Origin: Marinobacter sp. F4206
GTDB lineage: Bacteria; Pseudomonadota; Gammaproteobacteria; Pseudomonadales; Oleiphilaceae
Reading direction: 5' to 3'
DNA: 64,000 bases
NCBI RefSeq assembly: GCF_019392195.1
Contig: NZ_JAHXKI010000002.1
Span: 1,922,001-1,986,000, forward strand
Of this stretch, positions 19,702 through 28,577 are shown piece after piece. A program made the translations under genes and the position numbers. Below the pieces are notes generated by a model. The model was not told the origin of the DNA, did not search any database, and worked only from the letters and a program-made list of their open reading frames with translations. The first letter of the stretch is position 1. Each line of letters starts with the position of its first letter.

Positions 19702-20826
19702 TCAGGACCCGAACCCCCAGATCCGGCTGAAATCCATGGAGGGCATGATTTCGGGTTCTTCCAGGGCCCGGATGTTGAACTCCAGTACGCTGGTATCCCG
19801 CTCAAAAGTGCCGTTGTAGCGATTGCCCCGGGGCCCGAAGATGGCCTTCACGAACGGCCCGCGGGCCCGGACCGGGCGGCCGGTCACCACCCCTACTTCG
19901 TTGTTGTCGAGCCGCACCAGGATGCCGGGCGGGTAGTCCCCCAGCACCTGGAGCAGCGCCTTGGGAATGGCCGGGCGGAACTTGCCGTCTGCAAGCGTGG
20001 CGATCAAGCGACGGGCATCGGCCACGTTCATGCGGGCGCGGTAGGCCCGCTTGGTGATCATGGCCACATACCGTTCGGACAGCGCCAGGATTTCAGCTTC
20101 CGGGCGTATATCGGTGCCACTGAGCCCCAGCGGATAGCCGGTGCCATCCGCCTGTTCGTGGTGCTGGGCGATGATCGTGGTCATCAGCGGATTGTCGATG
20201 CCGGCCGCTTGCAGAGCCTGAATGCTGCGTAACGGATGCTTGCGGATCACGCTCCGCTGGTCGTCCGTCAACACCTTGTTGGAGGCATTAAGTTGATCGG
20301 CTACCGGCACCAGCGCCAGATTGGCGGTCAGGGCCGCTCCGGTGAGGACGCTGAGACGCTTTTCCTCCAGCCCGAACTGGCGCCCGATGAACTGGCTGAG
20401 AATGGCATAGAACAGCGTCTGTTCGAGGATGGTCGGGCCAATGGAATACAGGTGGATCAGTGCCAGACTGGCGTCGGGCGCCTCGGTGCAGGTTCGCTCT
20501 ACCATCCGGGTCAGCCCCATCAACCGCTTCTGGGCCGAGGGGTCCGTCTCGGTGATGGCGTCCAGCGTGGTTTCCAGGGCCTGGAGCAGATCCGGGTAGT
20601 CCGCGAAAGGATTGCGTTCGCGAGTATCCTCGAAAATCTCCTCCTGCGGCCGCTCGATCTTGCGTGGTTTGAACCGACCGCGCTCGAACAGCTGTTCCAG
20701 CTGGGAGTTGGTCTGAATCACGTAACCCTGGCGCAGCAGTACGTTGCCGTCGGCATCGTAAACGTTCCACGGCAGGGGGCGGCCCAGCTCGAGGGCGCCA
20801 GGGGCGATTCGGACAAGGTTGCGCAC
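19702..20826 (-). CDS. Degenerate HD-GYP domain protein
   Basis: About 374 aa from a GTG at 20826 with AGGA nine bases upstream. Longer GTG-initiated frames to 20976 lack an SD, so the start is uncertain. An N-terminal module (GRPLPWNVYDADGNVLL) precedes an HD-GYP-like region with QHHEQADGTGYPLGLSG near residue 215. The usual HD dyad in the preceding helix (typically LLHDIGK) is replaced by TGAALTANLALVP, so c-di-GMP hydrolysis may be lost and the protein may act as a sensor. It converges on fghA with an 18-base gap. Confidence 0.75.
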   Translation of the reverse strand: MRNLVRIAPGALELGRPLPWNVYDADGNVLLRQGYVIQTNSQLEQLFERGRFKPRKIERPQEEIFEDTRERNPFADYPDLLQALETTLDAITETDPSAQKRLMGLTRMVERTCTEAPDASLALIHLYSIGPTILEQTLFYAILSQFIGRQFGLEEKRLSVLTGAALTANLALVPVADQLNASNKVLTDDQRSVIRKHPLRSIQALQAAGIDNPLMTTIIAQHHEQADGTGYPLGLSGTDIRPEAEILALSERYVAMITKRAYRARMNVADARRLIATLADGKFRPAIPKALLQVLGDYPPGILVRLDNNEVGVVTGRPVRARGPFVKAIFGPRGNRYNGTFERDTSVLEFNIRALEEPEIMPSMDFSRIWGFGS

Positions 20827-21090
20827 GATCGGGTGTCCTGATGACGGATGTAACAGGGTACAAGTGTACCCCCGAACAGGCTCCGGCCTCCATATCTCCT
20901 TGATGCCGTGGGCTTCTTTTACCCGATTTGACAGTGTGGAAGTGGGGCCGGATTCAAGGAATGAGTGTTCTTTCACGTTTTGTGACGGTGCGTCACGGAT
21001 TTGTAAAATCTGGTGGTGGTATGGCGAACCTTTGCAAGCCTTGAGCTATGCTACCGCACTAAATAACTCTATCGTCGGTTCACACCCCAG

Positions 21091-22119
21091 ATGTTCTACC
21101 GCCTCAAGACGGATTTCCGCCTGTCGATTATTACGCTGCTCGGTGCCAGTGCCATTCTGGGTATCACGCCGTTTGCGATATTTCGATTCGTTCAGGGCAA
21201 TCTTCTGGCGGCAGTGGTCGATGTCACCATCCTGGTCGGGATTGTCGCCAGTGTGACCCATGCCTGGCTGACCGGCCGCACTGAACGCAGTGGCCTGTTC
21301 CTCGCGGTAACGACGTCTTCCAGTGCGGTTGTGGTGGGTGCCGTGACCGGAGAGCCCGGACTGTTCTGGGTGTTCCCCTGCCTGGTCACCAGTTTCTTCC
21401 TGGCGCGGCCCCGTCTTGCCATCGTGATCAACATGGGCGCCATCCTTGCCCTGATGGTCCAGGTCGATATCTTCCGGTCCCTGGTCCAGATGTGGTCTTT
21501 CGCCGCCGGTGCGGTCGTCGTCAGTGCCTGCGCCTACGTCTTTGCCTACCGGAACGAAAGCCAGCGTGAACGGCTGGAGCATCTGGCGACGATTGATCCG
21601 CTCACCGGGGTCCTGAACCGTCGTTCCATGGACCAGGAGCTGGCTCTGGCGGTGGCCAGCGCCAATCGCAGTGGCCAGGCCTGTGCCATTGCCCTGCTCG
21701 ACCTGGATCGGTTCAAGGCCATTAATGACGAGTATGGCCACGGGGTCGGCGACAATGTGCTGGTGGAGATGGTGGCGCTGATTCAGCAGCACACCCGGCG
21801 AACCGACCGTCTGTTCCGATACGGTGGCGAGGAGTTCGTGCTGCTGTTGCCTGGCACCCGCGACGCCGGGCTGACAACGGTACTGACCAACCTGCAGCAG
21901 ATCCTCCGTAAACACCTGAAGCACCCGGGTGGTCCGGTCACCGCGTCCTTCGGTGTCGCCCAGCTTGCCTACCGGGAGACCGTCGACAGTTGGCTGGCCC
22001 GGGCCGACGCCGCTCTGTACGAGGCGAAGGCCTCGGGGCGTGACTGCATCATCTATGCGGATCTGGAACCGGCGCAAAGCGAAACAGCCGCCAGCCCAGA
22101 AGAATGCTCGCTGACGTAA
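21091..22119 (+). CDS. Membrane diguanylate cyclase (GGDEF domain)
   Basis: 342 aa. About five to six membrane helices fill residues 10-155 and form a compact membrane sensor. A GGDEF domain (about 165-325) has the active motif YGGEEF near residue 246 and an I-site RRTD five residues before it. It should synthesise c-di-GMP with product inhibition. The last 71 bases overlap the 3' end of the convergent MATE gene. No strong SD precedes the ATG. Confidence 0.9.
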   Translation: MFYRLKTDFRLSIITLLGASAILGITPFAIFRFVQGNLLAAVVDVTILVGIVASVTHAWLTGRTERSGLFLAVTTSSSAVVVGAVTGEPGLFWVFPCLVTSFFLARPRLAIVINMGAILALMVQVDIFRSLVQMWSFAAGAVVVSACAYVFAYRNESQRERLEHLATIDPLTGVLNRRSMDQELALAVASANRSGQACAIALLDLDRFKAINDEYGHGVGDNVLVEMVALIQQHTRRTDRLFRYGGEEFVLLLPGTRDAGLTTVLTNLQQILRKHLKHPGGPVTASFGVAQLAYRETVDSWLARADAALYEAKASGRDCIIYADLEPAQSETAASPEECSLT

Positions 22120-23446
22120 GCCCGCCGGTCAGCCCTACCCAGAAGCCCGCCGCGCCCATGGCCGGTCGGATCACGTCGGTGAAGGTCAGCAGATAACCCA
22201 GCGGCAGACCCACGCCCCAGAACGAAAACAGCATGATGAACATCGGGATCCGGGTGTCCTTGTAACCCCGCAAGGCACTGATGCAGGTCACCTGGATGAC
22301 GTCCGCAATCTGGAACAAGGCGGCAAAGAGCAGCAGCCGAATCGTGACCTGCTGCACTTCGGCTTCACTGGTATAGAGTGCTGCGATTTGCTCGGAGAAA
22401 ACCCAGAGCAGCACGGCGAAGACCAGTGCCGTGGCCGCTGCCAGTATCAGTGAGCTGCGGGAAATCAGCCGGGCGGTGTCGGGTGTGCCGGCGCCCATGA
22501 GAAAACTCACCCGCAGGGTCAGCGCCATGCCAATGCTCAAAGGTAGCATGAACAGTAGTGAGACCACGTTCAGGGCAATCTGGTGGCCTGCCACCACCAC
22601 CGGACCAAGCGGCGCCAGAAACAGGGCAATGACCGAGAACATGCTGGCTTCGACAAAGATGGTGAAGCCGATGGGCACGCCGAGCTTCAGGATATAGATC
22701 AGGCCGGCCAGGTCCGGTTTTACCCAATCGGCGAGCAGATGGAACCGACGATAGGCCTCGCTGCGATTGAGGTACACCAGCAGTGCGACGGCGGCCACGC
22801 CGTTGGACAGGGACGTGGCCCAGCCGCAGCCAACGCCGCCCATTGCCGGCACGCCCAGCTTTCCGTAGATGAAAATATAGTTGAGCGGCAGGTTGATCAG
22901 GGTGCTGAGGACGGAAAAGGCCATGATCACCCGGGTATGTCCAAGCCCGTCGGTGAGCCCCCGTAAGGCGGTCATCATCAGCATGGCCGGCACGCCCCAG
23001 GCAAAGGCGTCGAGGTACCCCTGAGTAATGTCGGCGGTATGGGGTTCCAGGTTCAGCCGGGCCAGAACCGGGTGCACATGGGTCAGCAGCAGGATCATCA
23101 CCACCGATCCGGCAGCGGCCAGATACAGGCCCTGCCAGGTAGCCGGCATGATCCGCTCCGGCGTCCGGGCACCGTTGTAGCCGGAAATGATCGGTTGCAG
23201 GGCGCCGAGCAGCCCCATAAAGAACAGGAACAGCGGCATCCACAGACTGCTGCCGATGCCGACGGCTGCCAGGTCCTCGGCGCTGGCATGGCCGGCCATG
23301 ACGGTATCGATCACGCCGTTGGCCATTTGCGCAATCTGGGCAATCAGGATGGGGCCGCCGAGGATCGCCAGGGTCCGCCATTCACCCAGGGTCTGGCGCA
23401 CCAGCGGCTGGCGGGGTTCCGGTAGGGGCTGGTGGGTTTCGTCCAT
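22049..23446 (-). CDS. MATE family multidrug efflux protein (NorM-like)
   Basis: 465 aa with twelve predicted helices in two similar halves. The N-terminal PILIAQIAQMANGVIDTVMAG and the VMIAHRI-like helices are typical of NorM-type MATE exporters that expel cationic drugs in exchange for sodium or protons. Its 3' end overlaps the convergent diguanylate cyclase gene by 71 bases. It is divergent from an EamA exporter gene across about 190 bases. Confidence 0.92.
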   Translation of the reverse strand: MDETHQPLPEPRQPLVRQTLGEWRTLAILGGPILIAQIAQMANGVIDTVMAGHASAEDLAAVGIGSSLWMPLFLFFMGLLGALQPIISGYNGARTPERIMPATWQGLYLAAAGSVVMILLLTHVHPVLARLNLEPHTADITQGYLDAFAWGVPAMLMMTALRGLTDGLGHTRVIMAFSVLSTLINLPLNYIFIYGKLGVPAMGGVGCGWATSLSNGVAAVALLVYLNRSEAYRRFHLLADWVKPDLAGLIYILKLGVPIGFTIFVEASMFSVIALFLAPLGPVVVAGHQIALNVVSLLFMLPLSIGMALTLRVSFLMGAGTPDTARLISRSSLILAAATALVFAVLLWVFSEQIAALYTSEAEVQQVTIRLLLFAALFQIADVIQVTCISALRGYKDTRIPMFIMLFSFWGVGLPLGYLLTFTDVIRPAMGAAGFWVGLTGGLTSASILLGWRLFRFAPVPDPHR

Positions 23447-23635
23447 AGCGTGGCGGGTCCGGGTGTCCGTTCATGGTGTTGTTGGTTCCTGCCCAGAGCA
23501 AGCAGGGCAGGCATGGTAACTCATTCGTGGCGGGTGCGGGCATCGGGGTTTTTGCGTCTGGTCCTCTTCCTTACCTGAAAATTTCGGCCAAAACGGTTAA
23601 AGTACGCGCCTCGATTTTCAGGGGTGGCAGTCACG

Positions 23636-24508
23636 ATGGGATTACTGGTTTTTGTTACCGTTCTGTGGGCATTCTCGTTCAGCCTGATCGGCGAGTTTCT
23701 GGCCGGTCAGGTCGACAGCGATTTCGCGGTACTCAGCCGGGTCCTGCTGGGCGCCCTGGTGTTTCTGCCGTTTACCCGCTGGCGTGGCGTACCCTCCGGC
23801 ATGAAGCTGGGCATCCTGGTGACCGGCATGCTGCAGTTCGGAATCACCTACCTGTGTCTGTACCGTTCGTTCAGCTACCTGACGGTGCCGGAAGTCCTGC
23901 TGTTTACCATCTTTACCCCGCTTTATGTGACCCTGATTGATGATGCCCTGTTCCGGCGCTTTTCACCGGTCGCATTGGTGGCCGCGGGCATCGCGACCCT
24001 GGGCGCGGGCATCATCCGCTACGATGGTCTCAGCGAGGATTTCATCACTGGTTTCCTGCTGTTGCAGGTTGCGAACTTCACCTTTGCCGCAGGTCAGGTG
24101 GGGTATAAGCACATCATGCGGCATTACCCGCTTGAGCTGCCGGCGTTCCGGACCTTTGGCTATTTCTTTTTCGGGGCACTGCTCATTGCGTTGCCCTCGT
24201 TCCTGATCTTCGGCAATGCCGAACGCCTGCCGTCCACCTCCCTGCAATGGGGCATTCTGGCCTGGCTGGGTCTCGCGGCCTCGGGTCTCGGCCTGTTCCT
24301 GTGGAACCGGGGTGCCTGTTACGTGGATGCCGGTACCCTGGCGATCATGAACAACGCCCTGGTGCCGGCCGGTTTGCTGGTCAACCTGCTGATCTGGAAT
24401 CGGGATGCGGATCTCATGCGCCTGGCCATCGGCGGGGGCGTGATCGCCTTTTCCCTGTGGGTCAATGCCCGTTTCCACCCCCGCGCCCGTCTCGTCGCGC
24501 CAGCGTGA
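23636..24508 (+). CDS. EamA/DMT superfamily transporter
   Basis: 290 aa from the ATG at 23636, with AGGGG eleven bases upstream. A GTG twelve bases earlier is possible. Ten hydrophobic segments in two EamA repeats are visible (LWAFSFSLIGEFLAG, YRSFSYLTVPEVLLFTIFTPLY in the first half). Such proteins export amino acids, carboxylates or amines; the substrate cannot be inferred. Confidence 0.87.
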   Translation: MGLLVFVTVLWAFSFSLIGEFLAGQVDSDFAVLSRVLLGALVFLPFTRWRGVPSGMKLGILVTGMLQFGITYLCLYRSFSYLTVPEVLLFTIFTPLYVTLIDDALFRRFSPVALVAAGIATLGAGIIRYDGLSEDFITGFLLLQVANFTFAAGQVGYKHIMRHYPLELPAFRTFGYFFFGALLIALPSFLIFGNAERLPSTSLQWGILAWLGLAASGLGLFLWNRGACYVDAGTLAIMNNALVPAGLLVNLLIWNRDADLMRLAIGGGVIAFSLWVNARFHPRARLVAPA

Positions 24509-24522
24509 GTATTTCCCCGTAC

Positions 24523-24549
24523 TAAGGTTTCACCGGTTGTTGCCGATAC
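24523..24549 (+). promoter_or_regulatory. FliA (sigma-28) type promoter of the chemoreceptor gene
   Basis: The sequence reads TAAGGTTT-N11-GCCGATAC, matching the flagellar sigma-28 consensus TAAAGTTT-N11-GCCGATAA at 14 of 16 positions with the correct spacing. It lies about 108 bases before the ATG of the Aer-like receptor. Confidence 0.85.
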
Positions 24550-24656
24550 CGATCGGATTGCAGGATCGTGCATGACGACTACCATGGGTGGCACAGGCGC
24601 GGCTCCTCGCGGTCCGACGTTTCGTTTTCAGGCCTGAATCAGAGAGCAACCAGTTT

Positions 24657-26231
24657 ATGCGCAAGAATCTCCCGGTAACCCAACGTGAAGTCAGAATGCG
24701 CAAGGGTGGGCGACTGATCACCACCACCGATCTGAAAGGTGTGATTACCTACTGCAACGAGGAGTTCGTTGAAATCAGCGGGTTCTCGAGAGACGAACTG
24801 ATCGGTCAGGCCCACAACATCATCCGCCACCCCGATATGCCGGCACCGGTGTTCCGGGGTATGTGGGAGTATCTCAAGGCCGGCAAGGCCTGGATGGGCG
24901 TGGTCAAGAACCGGGCCAAGAGCGGTGATCACTACTGGGTCAGCGCCTACGTGACGCCGATCCGGGAAAACGGCCAGCTGGTCGGCTACGAGTCCGTGCG
25001 GGTCGAGCCGACCCGGGAACAGGTGGCGCGAGCCGAGGCCCTGTACGGCCGGATCTCCGCCGGTAAATCCGTGCAGAGTGCGGGTCACCGCGTGGTGTCG
25101 GCGCTCAAATCCGGCTGGCCGATGCTGTTGTCCCTGGTGCTGAGCCTGGTCGCGCTCGGGTTCGATCAGACCTGGCTGGCGGTGGCGCTCGTGGTGACGG
25201 GGCATGTGCTCGGTGGCGGACTGATCCTGAATTCCACGACCGGACGACTCAACCGATTGCTGAACCTCCGGCCCGATGCTTTCCGGGACCCGGTCGTGGC
25301 GCGGACCTACAGTGATGAAAGCGGATTGTTTGCTCAGCTGGGCCTGGTGCTGATGAGCGAGGAGGCGCGGATCCGGACGGCGCTGGCCCGGATCGACGAT
25401 CAGGCGGAGTTGCTGTACGAGCAGGCCCGGGCCTCCCATGGCTACATCAGTGACGGTGCCGCGGCCATTGCCCGCCAGCGAGCGGAAACCGACCAAACCG
25501 CCTCTGCCATCAACGAGATGACCGCCTCCATACAGGAGGTCACGGAATCGGTCTCCAGCAATGCACGGGAAGCAGAAGAAGCCAATCGCCTGGCGGGTGT
25601 GGGCAGCGAACGCAGCGCTGAGGCGCTGGTGGCCATTGAGCAACTGGTCAGCCGGGTGAACGGGATTGGCCAGACCATCAGCAAGCTGGGTGAGTCCACC
25701 AACAGTATCGGTGAGGCGGCAAGCCTGATCTCCGAGATTGCGGAACAGACCAACCTGCTGGCGCTGAATGCCGCGATCGAGGCGGCCCGGGCCGGTGAGC
25801 AGGGCCGGGGCTTTGCCGTGGTGGCGGACGAGGTCCGCTCCCTCGCCCGCCGGACCCGTGAATCCACGACCCGTATCCAGGACGTGATTGATGATTTCCG
25901 TCATCAGGTCGATTCCGCCGTCCAGGCAACCCAAGACGGTGAGGCGGTTGCGGGTGAAGGCCTGGAGAAGGTTCGCGGCGCCGAAAGCTCCCTGCGCGAT
26001 ATTGTCACCTCCATTGAAACCATTTCGGACAGCTTCATCAGCATGTCGGCGGCGTTCGAAGAGCAGAGCCAGGTGTCGGACGAGATCAATCGCCAGATCA
26101 CCAACATTGCCGAACTGGCCGATCACAGCGACGAACAGGCTGATGCCGCCAGACAAAGCAGCGATCACCTCAGTGGCATGTCCCGGGGTCTGAAGGACCT
26201 GGTGACACGCTTTATCAGCAAAAATAGCTAG
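24657..26231 (+). CDS. Aer-like PAS-domain methyl-accepting chemotaxis protein
   Basis: 524 aa from the ATG at 24657; the in-frame extension to 24588 has no coding character. An N-terminal PAS domain (about 15-115) includes [20 protein letters not shown] and NIIRHPDMP, as in FAD-binding Aer redox sensors. Two helices near 155-195 form a membrane hairpin. A signalling domain includes the hairpin tip [20 protein letters not shown] near residue 360. It should report redox or oxygen state to CheA/CheW. The sigma-28-type promoter ties it to flagellar gene expression. Confidence 0.93.
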   Translation: MRKNLPVTQREVRMRKGGRLITTTDLKGVITYCNEEFVEISGFSRDELIGQAHNIIRHPDMPAPVFRGMWEYLKAGKAWMGVVKNRAKSGDHYWVSAYVTPIRENGQLVGYESVRVEPTREQVARAEALYGRISAGKSVQSAGHRVVSALKSGWPMLLSLVLSLVALGFDQTWLAVALVVTGHVLGGGLILNSTTGRLNRLLNLRPDAFRDPVVARTYSDESGLFAQLGLVLMSEEARIRTALARIDDQAELLYEQARASHGYISDGAAAIARQRAETDQTASAINEMTASIQEVTESVSSNAREAEEANRLAGVGSERSAEALVAIEQLVSRVNGIGQTISKLGESTNSIGEAASLISEIAEQTNLLALNAAIEAARAGEQGRGFAVVADEVRSLARRTRESTTRIQDVIDDFRHQVDSAVQATQDGEAVAGEGLEKVRGAESSLRDIVTSIETISDSFISMSAAFEEQSQVSDEINRQITNIAELADHSDEQADAARQSSDHLSGMSRGLKDLVTRFISKNS

Positions 26232-26397
26232 TTAGCTTCACCCTCTCAGGCATGGCCTCGGACGCGTCCCGTTCGAGGCCGTGCCAACGCTGGCATCGCG
26301 CCGCGAGTGCTGGCAGAATCCCGCTCCAACAGTCCGGGCAAGGTCCGGGCCTTCGTCGTCGTTTTCTATTCCTCAGCCACACGCACAGGAAGCAATC

Positions 26398-27795
26398 ATG
26401 ACTCAGTCCAATTCGGCTTCGGGCAATGGCGCAGCGGCTTCTCGCGGTCTCTGGTCATCCCGGTTGGCCTTCATCCTGGCCGCGACCGGTTCTGCCGTCG
26501 GTCTCGGTAATATCTGGAAGTTCCCCTATGTAACCGGCGAGAACGGTGGTGGTGCGTTCGTGCTGGTGTACCTGCTGTGCATTGCCGTGATCGGTATCCC
26601 GATCATGATGGCGGAAGTCTTCATCGGCCGGAACGGTCGACATAACCCCATCACCAGTATGCGGCTGGTGGCAGAGCGCAACCTGAAGTCGCCAATGTGG
26701 CGGGCATCGGCCATTGTCGGGATGATCGCCGCCTTCGTCATTCTGTCGTTCTACTCGGTCATCGGCGGCTGGTCGGCGTCCTACATCGAACATGCGGCGA
26801 TGGGCGACTTCACCGGCGGTACCGCGGAGTCCATCGGCGACCTGTTCGGCGGTTTGCTGGCGAGTCCCGGACAGCTGCTGATCTGGCACACCATCTTCAT
26901 GACACTGGTGGTTCTGGTGGTCTCCCGGGGCCTCAAGGGTGGCCTGGAGCGGGCCGCCACCATCCTGATGCCGGCGCTGTTCATTCTGTTGCTGGTCGCG
27001 GTTGGCTATGCCACCACCACCGGCCATTTCGGCGAAGCGGTGAGCTTCCTGTTCACCCCGGATTTCGGCGCCCTGTCGATCAGTGGCGTGTTGATCGCCC
27101 TGGGCCATGCCTTCTTCACCTTGAGTCTGGGTATGGCGATCATGATGGCCTACGGCTCTTACCTTGGCCGGGATGTTTCCATTGCCCGCACGGCGATCAG
27201 TGTTGCCCTCATGGACACGATGGTTGCATTGCTGGCGGGTCTGGCCATTTTCCCCGTGGTGTTTGCCAACGGTCTTGAGGCCGGGGCCGGTCCGGGCCTG
27301 ATTTTCCAGACCCTGCCGCTGGCCTTCGGCAACATGCCCATGGGCGGACTGTTCGGCACGCTGTTCTTCGTTCTGCTGCTGTTTGCGGCCTGGACGTCCG
27401 GCATCTCCCTGCTGGAGCCCGTGGTTGAGTGGGTTGAAGAAAGAACCACGCTGGGCCGTTCCGGCAGCGCCATTCTGGTAGGCGTTCTGTGCTGGTCGCT
27501 CGGCATTGCCTCGATTCTGTCGCTCAACATCTGGTCGGATTTTGCGCCGTTGGGAATGTTCGAGCGTTTTGAAGGCAAGACCATTTTCGATCTGCTCGAC
27601 TATGTCACCGCCAACATCATGCTGCCCCTGTCGGGTCTGCTGACTGCGGTCTTTGTCGGCTGGTTCGTGGCGAAGGAATCCCTGAAACTGGATCTGGCCC
27701 TGGACGGAGGGGCGTTCAGCCTCTGGTATAACCTGATCCGCTTCGTCACGCCGGTTGCGGTCGTCATCGTGTTTGCCTACAACCTGATGTCCTGA
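26398..27795 (+). CDS. Sodium-dependent neurotransmitter-family (NSS) symporter
   Basis: 465 aa from the ATG at 26398, chosen for AGGA shortly upstream; the long extension to 26281 lacks membrane or family features. The LeuT-type start ATGSAVGLGNIWKFPY lies near residue 30, and about eleven to twelve helices follow. It imports an amino acid or similar solute with sodium. It stands alone, ending at a strong terminator. Confidence 0.92.
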   Translation: MTQSNSASGNGAAASRGLWSSRLAFILAATGSAVGLGNIWKFPYVTGENGGGAFVLVYLLCIAVIGIPIMMAEVFIGRNGRHNPITSMRLVAERNLKSPMWRASAIVGMIAAFVILSFYSVIGGWSASYIEHAAMGDFTGGTAESIGDLFGGLLASPGQLLIWHTIFMTLVVLVVSRGLKGGLERAATILMPALFILLLVAVGYATTTGHFGEAVSFLFTPDFGALSISGVLIALGHAFFTLSLGMAIMMAYGSYLGRDVSIARTAISVALMDTMVALLAGLAIFPVVFANGLEAGAGPGLIFQTLPLAFGNMPMGGLFGTLFFVLLLFAAWTSGISLLEPVVEWVEERTTLGRSGSAILVGVLCWSLGIASILSLNIWSDFAPLGMFERFEGKTIFDLLDYVTANIMLPLSGLLTAVFVGWFVAKESLKLDLALDGGAFSLWYNLIRFVTPVAVVIVFAYNLMS

Positions 27796-27820
27796 CCCGG
27801 CGGCGACTCCCGTCAGACCG

Positions 27821-27851
27821 AAAACCCGGCTCCTGCTGAGCCGGGTTTTTT
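27821..27851. terminator. Rho-independent terminator after the NSS symporter gene
   Basis: The stem AACCCGGCTC / GAGCCGGGTT with a four-base loop is followed by a T run. A short A run precedes it, so it may also serve the convergent gene on the minus strand. Confidence 0.9.
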
Positions 27852-27862
27852 ATGCCAGTCGA

Positions 27863-28459
27863 TTACTGGGACTGAGAGAAGAATCTCAGGATGTCGAGAT
27901 GGGGCCGGACCGCTTCAATGTCCTCTCGGGGCGCATCCTTGGCGCTCTCCATGGCGTTCATGGCGTTCTCCATCATGGCACGCATCTGGGCTTTCTGGGC
28001 TTCGGTCAGATGGGGGCTGTTCTCGATTTCCACCAGGGCCGAGGTGATCTCCTGCTGGGCGTCCGGGTTTTGCTGCTCCAGCTCAATCGCCATCCATGCG
28101 TTGTAGATCCGATCCCCGGTGTTGCTCCAGTCCTCGAGGTCGCTGAAACCATGTTCCCGGGCGATGTCCTCCAGGCGTAGGTAAGCAGGCTGGCCTTCCA
28201 TCCTGGCCAGGGTGTCGGAAAAGATGTGGGCAAAATCCGGCATCCCGGATTCCCCGTCGGCCGCCAGCTCGTCACCAAGGGCTTCGAAATCCGGTTCCAG
28301 ATCCTCGGCGGCTTTCATGGTGTCAACAAACGCGCGGATGGTCTGTTCCGACAGGTCTCGGGCCTGCGCGGGCAGCGACGCAAGCGTCAGGAAGGCAACC
28401 AGGAAAGGGAAGAGCAGTGTCGCCAGCGGGAAACGGGGGGCACGGTAAGCGTGGGTCAT
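27863..28459 (-). CDS. Small secreted protein of unknown function
   Basis: 198 aa. A clear signal peptide (hydrophobic about 12-32, cleavage near PAQA) precedes a helical, acidic mature protein with no Cys. I do not recognise a family. The sequence is rich in Met, Glu and Ala towards the end (AQMRAMMENAMNAMES), suggesting a helical bundle in the periplasm. A strong SD (AAGGAGAG) precedes the ATG. It appears monocistronic between terminator-like hairpins. Confidence 0.75.
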   Translation of the reverse strand: MTHAYRAPRFPLATLLFPFLVAFLTLASLPAQARDLSEQTIRAFVDTMKAAEDLEPDFEALGDELAADGESGMPDFAHIFSDTLARMEGQPAYLRLEDIAREHGFSDLEDWSNTGDRIYNAWMAIELEQQNPDAQQEITSALVEIENSPHLTEAQKAQMRAMMENAMNAMESAKDAPREDIEAVRPHLDILRFFSQSQ

Positions 28460-28577
28460 GGGGGAACTCTCCTTGTTGGTCGACCCCGGTTCCTTGAGTC
28501 CGGGGCCGTGTCCTGAGAGTAATCCCTACATGGGCAATCTGCCACCCGCAGGTATCCGGGGTGGCAGAATCCAGCGA

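Noticed and set aside
24639-26168. 509-codon minus-strand frame opposite the chemoreceptor gene
   Set aside because: It is a high-GC shadow. The opposite strand encodes an unmistakable PAS-MCP protein and the shadow shows no family features.
26254-26280. Terminator after the chemoreceptor gene
   Set aside because: GGCCTCG / CGAGGCC can pair but has a 13-base loop and no T run, so I did not list it.
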